Of a stretch of 64,000 bases of DNA, positions 9,893-20,360 are shown in pieces (positions within the stretch are counted from its first letter, which is position 1; every line of letters starts with the position of its first letter). Source of the stretch: Streptantibioticus rubrisoli (GTDB taxonomy: Bacteria > Actinomycetota > Actinomycetes > Streptomycetales > Streptomycetaceae); contig NZ_JANFNH010000020.1 in the NCBI RefSeq assembly GCF_024436055.1, forward strand, positions 35,645 to 99,644, in the 5' to 3' direction. The notes under the pieces are model-generated. The model worked only from the letters and a program-made list of their open reading frames with translations. It ran no database searches and had not been told where the DNA came from. The position numbers and the translations under genes were made by a program.

Positions 9893-11191
9893 ATGAGCGA
9901 GGGGAAGGGTTCGGCCTTGGCGGACGGGTGGGGCGGCGGAGGGTGCCCGGTGGGGCTCTTCGCCCGGCGGTCGGTGCTTCAGGGTACGGCCGCCGGGCTT
10001 GTCGGAGCCGCGGGCGGGAACCTGATCGGCGGTGATTCGGCCGTCGCCCAGAGTGCGGGCGGCGGGGATCGGACGACCGGGAAGCTGATTCCGTTTCACG
10101 GCTACCACCAGGCGGGCATCGCCACTCCGCCCCAGACGGTCGGCGCATTCTCCGCCTTCGAGGTGACCGCCTCGAACCGCGCGGAACTCATCGAACTGTT
10201 CCGCATCCTGACCGCGCGAATCCGCCTGCTCACCTCGGGCAGGACCGAACCGAACGCGCCGGACGCACCGCCAGCGGACAACGGCATCCTGGGCCCTGGT
10301 GTCGTACGGGACGATCTCACCATCACTGTCGCCGTCGGCGCGACCCTCTTCGATGAGCGTTACGGGCTGCACGCACGCAAACCCGTCCAGCTCAAGACCA
10401 TGACGCCGTTCCTTCACGACGACCTGGACCCCACCATCTCTCAGGGTGACCTGCTACTGCAGGTGTGCGCCGGACACCGCGACACCACGGTGCACGCGAT
10501 GCTCGACATCCTCTCCCACACCAAGGGCTTGATGAAGTTGCGCTGGCGCTTCCACTGTCAGCGCAATCCGCCGCGTCCCACCGGCATCCCCCGCGACTGG
10601 TTCGGTTTCAAGGACGGCATCACAAACCCCGACACCACCAACACCGCCCAAATGGACAAGTTGGTCTGGGTACAGCCGAACACCGCTGAACCCGCATGGG
10701 CGGCGGGCGGCACCTATCAGGCGGTGCGCATCGTCCACTTCTTCCTCGAGGCATGGCAGAAAGTGCCGGTCGCCCAACAAGAGCGGATCTTCGGCCGTCG
10801 CAAGATCAGCGGCGCCCCCTTGTACGCCGTCTCCGACGACGCACCGGACACCTTCGATCCCATCTACACCAATGACCCGCAGGGCCTGATCACCCCGCTG
10901 AACTGCCATGTCCGATTGGCCAATCCGCAGACCCCGCAAACTGCGTCGACCAGTTCCATCCTGCGCCGCAGCTACGACTACGAGCGCAGTCCCGACATGG
11001 ACGGCCGCCCGGATCTGGGGCACGTGTTCTGCTGCTTCCAACGCGAACTCAACACGTACATCGCCATGCAGACCCGGTTGGAAGCCGAGGCGTTGGTGCC
11101 GTACATCACTCCGCGCGGCGGAGGCTACTTCTTCGCGCTTCCGGGAGTGCGAGACCACCGGGACCATCTTGCCCGCACGCTGCTGACCTGA
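9893..11191 (+). CDS. Tat-exported Dyp-type heme peroxidase
   Basis: A 432-residue DyP-type peroxidase of the EfeB group. Residues 25-26 form the twin arginine of a Tat signal (ARRSVLQGTAAG), so it is exported folded with heme. The family motif GFKDGITNP carries the distal Asp, and NCHVRLANP contains a candidate proximal His. It oxidises dyes, phenols or possibly porphyrins with H2O2. There is no EfeO or EfeU beside it; a beta-propeller gene follows at 11265, and multicopper oxidase genes lie on both sides. Confidence 0.9.
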   Translation: MSEGKGSALADGWGGGGCPVGLFARRSVLQGTAAGLVGAAGGNLIGGDSAVAQSAGGGDRTTGKLIPFHGYHQAGIATPPQTVGAFSAFEVTASNRAELIELFRILTARIRLLTSGRTEPNAPDAPPADNGILGPGVVRDDLTITVAVGATLFDERYGLHARKPVQLKTMTPFLHDDLDPTISQGDLLLQVCAGHRDTTVHAMLDILSHTKGLMKLRWRFHCQRNPPRPTGIPRDWFGFKDGITNPDTTNTAQMDKLVWVQPNTAEPAWAAGGTYQAVRIVHFFLEAWQKVPVAQQERIFGRRKISGAPLYAVSDDAPDTFDPIYTNDPQGLITPLNCHVRLANPQTPQTASTSSILRRSYDYERSPDMDGRPDLGHVFCCFQRELNTYIAMQTRLEAEALVPYITPRGGGYFFALPGVRDHRDHLARTLLT

Positions 11192-11264
11192 CTGCTGCCC
11201 ACCGGCCGTCGCGAGACGGCGCCCGGGCGACACACCGACGTTCCACCAGTATCCAGGAGCCGAG

Positions 11265-12320
11265 ATGCGTTTTCCCCGGGGAATCCGAACCCCCAACGAC
11301 GGCCGTCGGCACGGGAAGGCACTCCGACGGGCGCTGGCCGTGGGCGCGGGACTGCTGATCGCCGCCGGTCTCCTCGCCGCCTGGCTCATCCCGGTGTCGT
11401 CCCCATCGTCCTCCGCCGCCCCGCTCGCGGGCACCGGGGGCCGGGTGTACGTCACCAACCAACTCGACAACACCGTCTCCGTGATCGATGCCGCGACAAA
11501 CAAGGTCCTCACGACCGTCCCCGTGGGCACGGCGCCGGAAGGCATCGCGGTCACCCCCGATGGCAGGCGCGCGTACGTCGCCGACAACGGATCGGCTGCG
11601 GTCTCGGTGCTCGACACCAGGACCGGCCGGATCGTGGCCACCGTAGCGGTCGGAACCAAACCCACCGGCGTCCGACTAAGCCCGGACGGAACCCGGCTGT
11701 ACGTGGCGAACGGCGGCTCGAACAGCGTCTCCGTAGTCGACACCCGAGCCAACCGTGTGACCGCGACTGTCCCGGTCGGCGTATCCCCGGTGAGCGTGGC
11801 CGTCAGCGGTGACGGTGCCGCGGTCTACGTCGCGAACCTTGGGTCGCGCAATGTCTCGGTGATCGACACCCGCACGCATCGAGTCACCCGGAGCCTGCCG
11901 GCCGGTCGCTCTCCGGCGGGTGTCGCCGTCGCACCGGACGGCGGGTCGGTATACGTGGCCGATGAGACGGCGGCGAGCGTGTCGGTGGTCGGGCTGGGTT
12001 CCCGGTCGAGTGCGGCCACCGTGCCGGTCGGCGAAGGGCCTTTCGCCGTGGCGCTGGCTCCGGACGGCTCGCGCGCCTACGCCGCTGCTCTTGGACCAGG
12101 CAAGGTATCCGTCATCGATACCCGAAGCCACCGCGTCTCGGCCACCGTCACCGTTGGCCCTCCGGGCACCGACCCGTTCAACCTGGCGGTCACCTCCCGC
12201 GCGGTCTACGTCACGGAGCAGGGAGCGGGCACACTGACGGTCATCGACCCCAGAAGCCTCAAGGTCACCGCAACCATCACGGTCGGCACCAGTCCCTATG
12301 GGGTGGCCGTGTCCTCATGA
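11265..12320 (+). CDS. YVTN-type beta-propeller protein, membrane-anchored
   Basis: A 351-residue protein with an N-terminal transmembrane anchor (ALAVGAGLLIAAGLLAAWLI) followed by about seven blades of roughly 42 residues. Each blade shows the YVTN-family pattern: YVTNQLDNTVSVID, YVADNGSAAVSVLD, YVANGGSNSVSVVD and so on, ending TVPVGxxPxGVAV. Such proteins act outside the membrane as binding or scaffold domains. GGAGCC precedes the ATG. Position between DyP and oxidase genes suggests a shared role, but this is inference. Confidence 0.88.
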   Translation: MRFPRGIRTPNDGRRHGKALRRALAVGAGLLIAAGLLAAWLIPVSSPSSSAAPLAGTGGRVYVTNQLDNTVSVIDAATNKVLTTVPVGTAPEGIAVTPDGRRAYVADNGSAAVSVLDTRTGRIVATVAVGTKPTGVRLSPDGTRLYVANGGSNSVSVVDTRANRVTATVPVGVSPVSVAVSGDGAAVYVANLGSRNVSVIDTRTHRVTRSLPAGRSPAGVAVAPDGGSVYVADETAASVSVVGLGSRSSAATVPVGEGPFAVALAPDGSRAYAAALGPGKVSVIDTRSHRVSATVTVGPPGTDPFNLAVTSRAVYVTEQGAGTLTVIDPRSLKVTATITVGTSPYGVAVSS

Positions 12321-12469
12321 CCGCATTCACATGGCGTGGACCGGAATGGCCGATCAGGGAATGCGCGTCCAGCGGGGCGCGGTGTGATGGCGGTGTTTGG
12401 CTGCGTCGGCAGTTGGTAAGCCCCCGGGGGCGCCGCGTCCAAGGCCATGGCCAGCGGCTCGATACCCCA

Positions 12470-13526
12470 ATGGAGGACGGCATAGCACGTCGTCGATCGG
12501 TCGCGGCCCGGCACGTGATCGTGTTGGCCATTCCTTTGTCATTGGTCGCCTTTGCCGTTGGGGCGCCCCCGCCAAGGCGCCGTCATGGTGGGCGCCGCGG
12601 AGCGCGGCGGATCCGTTCTCCTCCGCGCACGTTGGGCAACCGCTGCACGATCCCCCAGAGCTGGCCAGCCGTCACGGTGTTTTCACCGCAGGGATCGTCG
12701 TGGAGCGGCGGAAGGCCCAGGTAGGTTCCCGCAGATTGTTCGCGCCCACCTGCAACGGCTCCTACCTGCCGCCTACCCTGCGCCTGAGACCCGGCGACCG
12801 GCTGGACCTGGCCATGACCAACCGGACAGGCGAGGGCACCAACCTGTACGTCCACGGGCTCCATGCGTCCCCGCGCAGTCCCGCCGACAACATCTTCATC
12901 ACCATCAAGCCGGGCCAGACCTACAGGTACTCGTACCGCCTCCCGCCCCCCCGCCACCCGGCACGTACTGGTACCACTCGCACGAGGACCAGCGATCCGC
13001 CCCGCAGGTGGCCGGAGGCGAGTCGGGCGTCGTCGTCGACGGGCTGAGTACGTATCTGCCGACGTCACTGCGCCACATCACCGAGCACGTCATCGCGCTC
13101 AAGGGGCACGCCAGGATCACCGCGCGGCACACCGTGGTCTATACGGAGAACGCCGCGGGCACCGAGTTCTACATCAACGGCAAGCAGTTCGACCCGAACC
13201 GGGTGGACTTCACCTCCCACCTCAACACTGTCGAGGAGTGGACCGTTCGCAACGACACGGACGAGGAGCACTCCTTCCACCTGCACACCAACCACCTCCG
13301 GGTGATGAGCATCAATGGTGCCCCCGCGCCCCGCGGACACGCCTGGTACGAGACGTTCAACATCCCGGTGCGCGGCAGCGCGGTCATCCGCACCCGTTTC
13401 ACCGACTTCGTGGGAAAGACGGTTCTCCACTGCCACCTGCTCAATCACGAGGACAAGGGCATGATGGCCGTCCTCAACATCGTTCCCAGCCACCAACCCA
13501 TCACAGCACGTCATGGCGGTACGTGA
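12470..13526 (+). pseudogene. Multicopper oxidase, frameshifted with internal deletion
   Basis: This is a relative of the oxidase at 1428-2873. The signal peptide (from ATG 12470), the first cupredoxin domain (NLYVHGLHASP) and the last (GTYWYHSHEDQ, then HCHLLNHEDKGMM) lie in three different frames. One shift is in the C-run near 12945-12953. About 150 residues are missing between EHVIALK and ARITARH, which removes most of the central domain. The copper ligands of the outer domains survive, so decay is fairly recent. Confidence 0.85.
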
Positions 13527-13757
13527 CGCCCGGTGAGTCACGTTGAGCCAGCGCAGTCAGGGCGGTTGCCTGCTGTTCATGGGCTCCAGGCCAGGGTCCG
13601 TGGGGCCGTGTCTGGCAGGTCAACCACGCAAGACCCGGTCCAGTGGGAGTGCTCCGTGTGCATCGGTGGCCAACTCCGTGACACGACGGATTGGGCCAGG
13701 TGAGGGTGACCAATGCGAGCCGCGGTCAGCAGGTCCATCGACACAATCCTGTGTCAA
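13527..13757. other. Convergent intergenic region
   Basis: No gene is supported between the decayed oxidase and the convergent LLM gene. Confidence 0.4.
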
Positions 13758-14690
13758 TCAAACGGCCGCGTCACGGACTTCCGTGTGGATCCGGACTGCC
13801 AGGTCGAGGAGTTCGTCGGCATCGCCGATGTTCCACTGGAGGTCGAGCAGCACCTCTTCGGCTCCGACGGCGGCATGAGCGGCCACGTCTTCCACGATCT
13901 GCTCGACTGTGCCGGTGAACGGCTGGCGCTCGGCATCGCTGATCGGGGAGCCGGTGAGCTGTACGTTGCCTCTGACGCACAGGGTCAGCGCCTCAGCGCC
14001 GCGGCCGTGCGAGGCGGCCAGCTCCTTCACCGTCCGCCACTGCGTTGCCAGGTCAGCCGCTGAGATGCCCGTCGGCATCCAGCCGTCGGCGCGGCGCGCC
14101 ACGCGGTCCAGCGCTCTTCCGCCGGTCGCCGCCAGATAGACGGGGATGGGGCGGGCGGGCTTCGGCCCGACCTCCGCCTCGTCGATCACCGTGTGAGCGC
14201 CACGGTACGACACCGGGTCCGGACCCCACACCGCGGCGCAGACGTCCAGGAGTTCGTCCATCACCGCCCCGCGTTCCTCGAACGGAGCGATGGATGCCGC
14301 CGCGTATTCGTCCAGCGACCAGCCCGTCCCGAACCCGGCCACCACCCGGCCACCGCTCACCGCATCCAACGTGGCGAGGGCGCGGGCGAGTTGGACCGGC
14401 ACGTGCAACGGAGCGATCAGTACGCTGCTCCCCAGCCGAGCCCGTTCGGTCACCGCGGCGGCGAGCGAGAGCACCACCAGCGGATGGGCCACCGAACGGT
14501 AGGCGTCCGGCCAAGCTCGCCCGGGGATCCCGTACAGCCCCTGGTGCGGCCGCTCCGGGACGAGCAATCGTTCGAACACCCACAGGCTCTCGTAACCGAT
14601 CTGCTCGGCCGCGCGCGCCACCCGTGCGGGATCGCGCGCCAGATCGTACCGATTGTTCTGCGGCAGCCCGAGGCCCAGCCTGATCGCCAT
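13758..14690 (-). CDS. LLM class F420-dependent oxidoreductase
   Basis: A 310-residue luciferase-like oxidoreductase. It opens with the conserved strand IRLGLGLPQN and contains GGRVVAGFGTGW and SLDEYAAASIAPFEERG, hallmarks of F420-dependent actinobacterial members. The ATG at 14690 follows GAGGA. The substrate is unknown. A broken fragment of a close paralogue lies just upstream at 14880-14991. Confidence 0.87.
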   Translation of the reverse strand: MAIRLGLGLPQNNRYDLARDPARVARAAEQIGYESLWVFERLLVPERPHQGLYGIPGRAWPDAYRSVAHPLVVLSLAAAVTERARLGSSVLIAPLHVPVQLARALATLDAVSGGRVVAGFGTGWSLDEYAAASIAPFEERGAVMDELLDVCAAVWGPDPVSYRGAHTVIDEAEVGPKPARPIPVYLAATGGRALDRVARRADGWMPTGISAADLATQWRTVKELAASHGRGAEALTLCVRGNVQLTGSPISDAERQPFTGTVEQIVEDVAAHAAVGAEEVLLDLQWNIGDADELLDLAVRIHTEVRDAAV

Positions 14691-14879
14691 GGTTCAATCC
14701 TCTTCCACCGCCTCGTGCGGCGCATCCCGAACGAGTCCTATTTGGCCCCACTTCGTCATGCCTCTGTTGAAGCCGTCATGGACCGCCCACCGGCCCGAAG
14801 TGTCCAGGCGCGGGCCCGGATCCCCAGTGCTCCGTCAAGACGACCGTGCAGTGGCCGAGTAGCCAGCAGCGATGCCTTC

Positions 14880-14991
14880 ATCTCGCGCCGACCACCACCC
14901 AGACCTCCGCACAGACGTCAAGTAGTCCGTCCAGTACTCGCCTGCGCCTCTCGAACGGAGCGATGGATGCCGCTGCGTACTCATCCAGCGA
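14880..14991 (-). pseudogene. LLM oxidoreductase fragment
   Basis: The minus strand encodes SLDEYAAASIAPFERR followed by LLDVCAEVW. This matches residues in the middle of the neighbouring LLM protein (SLDEYAAASIAPFEER, LLDVCAAVW) and then ends in a stop. It is the remnant of a tandem duplicate. The rest of 14691-15103 shows nothing else. Confidence 0.7.
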
Positions 14992-15103
14992 GACGAAGGC
15001 CGCCTCCCGGTGCGGACGTGGACATCCTTCTTACGGCCTTGTGCGCGAAATCGGTCGTGTGCCGCGCGGCGAGCCTCAGTGGCTAGAAGGCCGAAGTGCC
15101 CGG

Positions 15104-15817
15104 TCAGGGGCGGACGATGACGTGCGGGCGGGCCCAGGAGTTGTTGGCGTAGCCTCGGGGGTTCCAGACGGTCGCCGGTGATTCGGGTGGTACGGCCGCG
15201 GTGTCGTCCCAGGCGCGGGCGATCAGCTGCGCGCCGCCCGGCGGCATGATGAGTGCGGCGTGCCAGTGCTGCCACGTCCAGGGATTTTCGGGTTCGTCCA
15301 GATCGGCATGGACCCAGGTGCTGCCGCCGTCGGGGATACGTCCACGCGTGCCACGGTTCGGTCTCCTCCCTCGAGGGCGGAGCCGGTCACCTCGGTCGGG
15401 CCGGACGGGAGCTGGGCGCCCTTGTCGGGCCGCAGGATGGCGCGGTGGATGCCGAGCGGGCCGAGAGGTGATGCCATCGCTTGGTGCGGCCTTGTGGGGG
15501 TCGCCTTCGGGCGGCAAGATGCTGTACTCGGTTTGGAAGTGGTTGTCGGTTGCTTCGGCCTGTGCGGTGAGGCGTTGGAACCATTTGACGCTGCGGGCGC
15601 CGATCCAGCCCCGGAGCACCACGCGCAGCGGGGCTCCGTGCGCGGTGGGCCGGGCCTGGTCGTTCATGGCCCAGGCCAGGAGCACCTCGCCGGAGGTGGC
15701 CTTCGTCGTCGGGATGGAGGCGCCGAAGGGCTGTGGCGGGTCAGCGGTCTGTGAGACGTCGGCGCCAATGCAGGCGATGTGGGCCGCTTCCGCTCGCAGT
15801 CCGGCCTCGCTCAGCAC
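15104..15817 (-). pseudogene. Sulfite oxidase-type molybdopterin enzyme, truncated and frameshifted
   Basis: The readable parts match the C-terminal half of bacterial sulfite-oxidase-family proteins: PPQPFGASIP, HGAPLRVVLRGWIGARSVKW, and near the end ATVWNPRGYANNSW. The middle changes frame twice; GGDRTVARVDVS is found only in another frame. The N-terminal molybdopterin domain with its cysteine ligand is gone. The gene is dead. Confidence 0.8.
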
Positions 15818-15896
15818 ATCTGCCAGGCGCCCTCCGCCCCAGCACGCGGTGGTGACCCGCCTGCGGTCGGGATTGGAGCCACGGCCCGCAGACGGG

Positions 15897-16760
15897 TCAG
15901 GTCGGAGGCCGCCTCAGGAAGTCGACGGCGGCGAGGTCGTCGCTGTCATGACCGGCTGCGGCGGTAGCTGCCAGGCGGTCTCGGACGGTTTGGAGGAGGG
16001 GGCTGAGGGTGGCGGATGCCGCGGCCAGTTCGATGTCCTTGAGGGCGAGTCGCACCGCGAAGCCGGGTGCGTATGAGGCGTTGTCCATGAGGCTCACCTT
16101 CTGCAACTCGTAAGGCATGGCGAGCGGGCCCGCCTCAAGCACCCGGACGAACGTGGCGTGGTCGACGCCGAGTGTGTCGCACAGGGAAAGAACGTCGCTC
16201 ATGGCGACCGTGGATGCGGCCATCCAGGCATTGACGGCGAGCTTGACGGCACTGCCCTCGACCCCCCTCCCGACGTGGAGCACGGACGAACCGAGATCGT
16301 CGAGCACAGGACGCACCCACGCGAGGACGTCCTCGGGACCGGCGACCAGCCAGACGAGCTTGCCCTCCCGAGCGGGAGCGGTGCTTCCCGACACCGGCGC
16401 GTCGAGGTAGGCGACACCGTGATCACGAGCCATATCAGCCAGGGCGCTGGCGTGCCGTGGCCCCACCGTGCTCGCCTGCACCCAGACGGCGTCGCTGTCG
16501 AGCCGACCGATGGCATCTGACATGACCTCCGCCACCGCTTCGCCGTCACGCAGCACCGTGATGACGACGGACGCACCCGAGACCGCATCGCCGAGCGCCA
16601 CAACGGCCGTGACCCCAGCCGCGTGCTCGGCCGCCACGCGGGCCCTGCCCTCCGTGCGGTTCCACAACCGCACCTCGTGTCCGGTGTCTCCGAGTCGCGT
16701 CGCCATCGCGGTGCCAAGTGCGCCCGCTCCGAGCACAGCGACGGTGGAAACCTGAGCCAT
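15897..16760 (-). CDS. NAD(P)-dependent beta-hydroxyacid dehydrogenase-type oxidoreductase
   Basis: A 287-residue member of the 3-hydroxyisobutyrate / 6-phosphogluconate dehydrogenase superfamily. It shows the N-terminal dinucleotide motif VAVLGAGALGTAMATRL, the substrate-loop motif DAPVSGSTAPAREGKL and the catalytic-lysine helix VKLAVNAWM. The start at ATG 16760 fits the Rossmann strand. The upstream region shows only a weak AAGGGG ribosome site. The substrate is unresolved (imine reductases share the fold). Confidence 0.85.
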   Translation of the reverse strand: MAQVSTVAVLGAGALGTAMATRLGDTGHEVRLWNRTEGRARVAAEHAAGVTAVVALGDAVSGASVVITVLRDGEAVAEVMSDAIGRLDSDAVWVQASTVGPRHASALADMARDHGVAYLDAPVSGSTAPAREGKLVWLVAGPEDVLAWVRPVLDDLGSSVLHVGRGVEGSAVKLAVNAWMAASTVAMSDVLSLCDTLGVDHATFVRVLEAGPLAMPYELQKVSLMDNASYAPGFAVRLALKDIELAAASATLSPLLQTVRDRLAATAAAGHDSDDLAAVDFLRRPPT

Positions 16761-16919
16761 GGAAACCCCTTGCGGACGGCGGACGCAGGCGAATACCTGC
16801 TGAACGCGGAAGATCCGCGCCCTTTGCACGAGTTAAACGGAGCCCGGGGCCTATCGCAGCTTGAGGCCGCCGAGTCGACCGGGCCGATCCCGAGATGATG
16901 TGTTGCTGTGAGCCATACG

Positions 16920-17870
16920 GACCATCAGGTGTCGCCGTTTGATGGATGCCGCGGTCAGGTCCGATGCGGCTGTCGTCCGTCTGGGCACCCTCGGTGTGCG
17001 GTGACAGGGATACGTCCTGCCCGATGAGGAACCTGGTGTCCGTACGGGTTTCGGACCGCTTGCCCGTGGCTCACTTGTGTGGTTGCAGGGAGGACCCTCG
17101 ACGTGTCTGATCTGGTCGTTCTCATCACGGGTGCGCTCACCGGTATCGGCCGCGCCACCGCCTTCGCTTACGCCCGTCAGGGCGTGAACCTTGTGGTCTC
17201 CGGCCGTCACGAGGACGTGGGGGAGCAGCTCGCCAGGGAGCTGTCCGGCCATGGGGCTTCGGCCGAGTTCGTGCGTGCCGATGTCCGCTTCGACGCCGAG
17301 GTGAAGGACCTTGTCGACCGTGCGGTCGAGCGGTTCGGGCGGATCGATGTCGCGTTCAACAATGCCGGTACCGAGGGAACACCCGGCCCTGTCACCGAGG
17401 TGACCGAAGAGCAGTACCAGGCCACTTTCGATACCAACGTCAAGGGAACGCTGCTGTGCCTGAAGCATGAGTTCCGTGTTATGAGAGAACAGGGCGGCGG
17501 CAGCATCGTCAACGTCAGCTCCGGCTACGGCCTGATGGGTTACCCCGGGGCGGCCTTGTACGTCGGGAGCAAGCATGCCGTCGTCGGCATCACGAAGGCG
17601 GCCGCACTCGAAGGCGCCGCTCACGGTATCCGGGTCAACGCGGTCGCGCCCGGCTACACCCGGACCGCTATGTACGAGCGGTTCACCGGCGACGACACGG
17701 CGCGTGATGCGGTCGATTCGGTGCTGCCCATGCATCGGGCGGGCACCCCGGAGGAGATCGCCGAGGCCGTCCAGTACCTGGGTTCCGACAAGGCGAGCTA
17801 TGTCACCGGGCACGTCCTGATTGTCGACGGTGGCCTGTTGGCGGGCGGGCCCCTGTTCCCGAGCTCGTGA
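16920..17870. repeat. Long duplication, copy 2 (SDR gene plus leader)
   Basis: This is the second copy of the block at 1-948, in the same orientation and about 16.9 kb away. The leader is well conserved too, including a GATGGATGCCGCG stretch and the ribosome site CAGGGAGGACCCTCGAC. Confidence 0.85.
17103..17870 (+). CDS. SDR family NAD(P)-dependent oxidoreductase, copy 2
   Basis: A 255-residue protein nearly identical to the SDR at 181-948, with the same TGALTGIG, NNAG, Ser, Tyr and Lys positions. It starts at GTG 17103 rather than ATG, after the same GGGAGGA. Differences are mostly conservative (for example SDHGTS to SGHGAS), which argues that both copies were kept functional. Confidence 0.9.
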   Translation: MSDLVVLITGALTGIGRATAFAYARQGVNLVVSGRHEDVGEQLARELSGHGASAEFVRADVRFDAEVKDLVDRAVERFGRIDVAFNNAGTEGTPGPVTEVTEEQYQATFDTNVKGTLLCLKHEFRVMREQGGGSIVNVSSGYGLMGYPGAALYVGSKHAVVGITKAAALEGAAHGIRVNAVAPGYTRTAMYERFTGDDTARDAVDSVLPMHRAGTPEEIAEAVQYLGSDKASYVTGHVLIVDGGLLAGGPLFPSS

Positions 17871-18059
17871 ATCAAGGGGCTGGCAACGGTGTGGGTGCCG
17901 GAAAGTACATCCACGCTGGTCAAGCTGCATGTCGGTACTCGTGGAGAGTTCCGCCTACCCGGTCGTGGCGGCGTATGTTCAGTTGGGCGATCCAGTCCGG
18001 ATCGTTGATCGGCGTGGACCGTGCTCGCAGGGGTGAGCCTTGGTTGAGGCGCGCCGACA

Positions 18060-18400
18060 CCGTTGGGGCATCGCTGTCCGAGTGGTCGGTGAGGTCGATG
18101 TTCATCGTGGTCGATGCGGCGCTTGCGACCAGCGCGCTTGAGCACGGTAGCGATCTGCATGCGCGTCAGCCGAGCCGGCCTTGGTCGGGATCGGGGCGGA
18201 TTTGAGGGGTTCGCGGGCTTCGGGGCGGCACAGGTCGTTAGCCCAGGTGGCGGAGGCCGCCAGGGCGGCGGGATAGTACTCGCGCAGCAAGAACCGAAGT
18301 TGGTTGGACAGCTGCTGCCGGTTCCAGATCGCACCACGCGAACGGCACTTTCGCGTCCCGGGCGCGCTGGAGCATCGCGCAGTAGTAGCCCTCACTCGGT
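18060..18400 (-). pseudogene. IS110-family transposase relic
   Basis: The minus strand gives NQLRFLLREYYPAALAA in one frame and ARLTRMQIATVLKRAGR in another. Both match consecutive parts of IS110-family transposases (LREYYPAFLAAF, then ARLTRxQLxxALRRAGR). The frame change and missing ends show it is dead. The rest of 17871-18483 has no other supported gene. Confidence 0.7.
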
Positions 18401-18483
18401 TGGGGCCGCTGATGCACCCGTAAGCGGCCCCGTGCGGGTTCGGCCAGCGCTTCAGGGGTGGTGCGGAGGCGACGCGACTGGCA

Positions 18484-19910
18484 TCAGTCTCCAGCCCGAC
18501 ACATTGAAAGGATTTCCCGCCCCCGCTCCTCGGTGATCATCTCGGCGAGTACGGGGTCGGCGAACAGCACCACGGGAACTATGTGGTCGTCATGCAGCGG
18601 GCGCCATAGCCGAATCGCCTCCTTCAGCTCGGGCCAGGCCGCGTCAATGAGCCGCCGCTGACGCTCCCGTGCCCGATCGTAGTCGCCGAACGGGTCGGGC
18701 ACTTCGAAGTCGGCGGGCATACCGTCTTCCGATTCCTCGCTGATGAAAACCGCAGAGGCGGTCAGGGGTGGCATCTCCACGCGAACGGCGAGCTGGCCGT
18801 CCACCCACACCTCTTCGTGGGTCGTGTTCCGTCGCTGCTCCTCATGCGGGTCCCGGACCTGGAACGCGGGGTCAGCGGTCAGCCGGTCCACGAAGTGGTG
18901 GACGGCGGCGTCGAATTCCGGTTTACCGAAGGAGAGTTGGAAGTCGGGAGCGGCGCGGCGGGCTTCATGGTCGGCGATGAGTGACTGCAGCCATTCCGGG
19001 CCGTTCTCCTTGGAGAATTGCAGCGTCGACCATCCGTGTGGCAGATCGCGAGTGCGGTCCTCCTCGAAGACAAGAGGCAACAACTCTGACAAGAACAGGG
19101 GGTGTTGCAGGATGCCGGGATGGTGCGCGTAGTTCACGACATGGCTGATCTTGGCCTCGTGCTCGCCGCCGCCGAGCATGGCCAGCATCTGGAACCGCAG
19201 AAGCAGAGCCCGCTCGTTGCCGAATTCCTCTGCCTCGGCCAACACCTCCAACGGCCCCTCGATCTCGCCTTTGAGGGCGGGGCCTCTTCCACCTTGGCGT
19301 CCCAGCGGTCCTTGGTCTCCCCTGCCGGTTTCCGCAAAGCATGGAACGACTTGTACTGGTGGTACATCAACTCGTAGAAGGAGTCGAAAGGCTCCAGCCC
19401 GCACCCGGACCATGAAGCGAGCCAGTAAGCGGTCCACTCCCCGCGCCCATTTACCTCTCCGGGGTCAAGGAAGACATCCGCCGCGTCACCGTCGAGCGAG
19501 ACAAGCAGAGAACGCCTCAGCACCTCGGCCTCGTTGATCACGTCAGCGTCCTGCTGTTCCTCCTCGCTCCCTGCGTTGCCCTGCGCGAGTTCGTCATAGA
19601 TCTCGATCAGGTACGACCGGTCGGAATCGGCCAGCCACTCCAGCTCGGCCGTTCCAGCCAGCCGGTAGATGAAACAGCCCGCGTCCCGCCACCCGTTGGT
19701 AACCGCCAGGAATTCGCGCAGCGACGGCGGCAGGGTGCGGCCCAGTCGGGCCTCGGCCGCCGCGATCTCCTCCTCGCTGGCCTGGGCGAAGCCGAGCCAG
19801 CGGTCACGCACTACCGCCTCGTCCAACTCGCCGTCCTTCTCAGGGTCATGGCTGTCGATCCACTCCTCGCTCCACCGCTGGAGGAACGGACGCCACTGCT
19901 CACGGTTCAC
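18484..19910 (-). pseudogene. SMI1/KNR4 (SUKH) family protein, frameshifted
   Basis: From GTG 19910 (preceded by GAGGGAG) the frame encodes a SUKH domain: EEEIAAAEARLGRTLPPSLREFLAVTNGW, FIYRLAGTAELEWL and FDSFYELMYHQY. It runs out of phase in a run of Cs near 19274-19285. The rest (EGPLEVLAEAEEFGNERALLLRFQ to REILSMCRAGD) continues in another frame. Joined, they would give about 475 residues. SUKH proteins often act as immunity proteins, but no toxin gene is adjacent. A sequencing error in the C-run is possible. Confidence 0.75.
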
Positions 19911-20184
19911 TGGTGTGCTCCCTCGCCTCGAGGCCACTGCGACAGGGCAAGGACAGCACAGGGGTACGACAACGCCCGGGCACGGATCAGCCCAACGGCC
20001 TCGCCCGCAACGGATATGCGATGGACCCACGCCGCGTGCCGTGGCAAGACTCACCTGTGACGACAACAGAAACGGTACGCCTGAGCCCGTAACCGAGGAG
20101 AACCTGCCGCGCCTGCGCGAACTGGCCATCGCCGAAGCCGAATCGGAGCAAGCGATGCCGCCCGTGCCAGACTCAGCGGCGGGC

Positions 20185-20360
20185 TGATCGGGTGCGCCTC
20201 ACCGGCACGTTCCGTCAGCGACCAGGCGATCTTTCGCTCCAGGGGCGCGATCAGCCCGGCCATGTACTCCAGCGCCCGGACCTGCGGCTCGGATCGGGAA
20301 AATGGCGAGGCGAGCCGCGCGCGCAGTTCAAACTGCCGGCCAAACCGGCGTACAAACGTT
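20185..20360 (-). pseudogene. IS701-like transposase relic
   Basis: The minus strand reads EPQVRALEYMAGLIAPLERK and then WSLTERAGEAHP. This matches the N-terminal region of IS701-type transposases (RRxALxYLRGLLAPLERKNGWTLAERAGE). Everything downstream of this block is lost. The remainder of 19911-20816 shows no gene I can support. Confidence 0.65.

Noticed and set aside
10454..11752. 432-residue minus-strand frame across DyP and propeller genes
   Set aside because: It is antisense to two well-supported genes and has no domain of its own.
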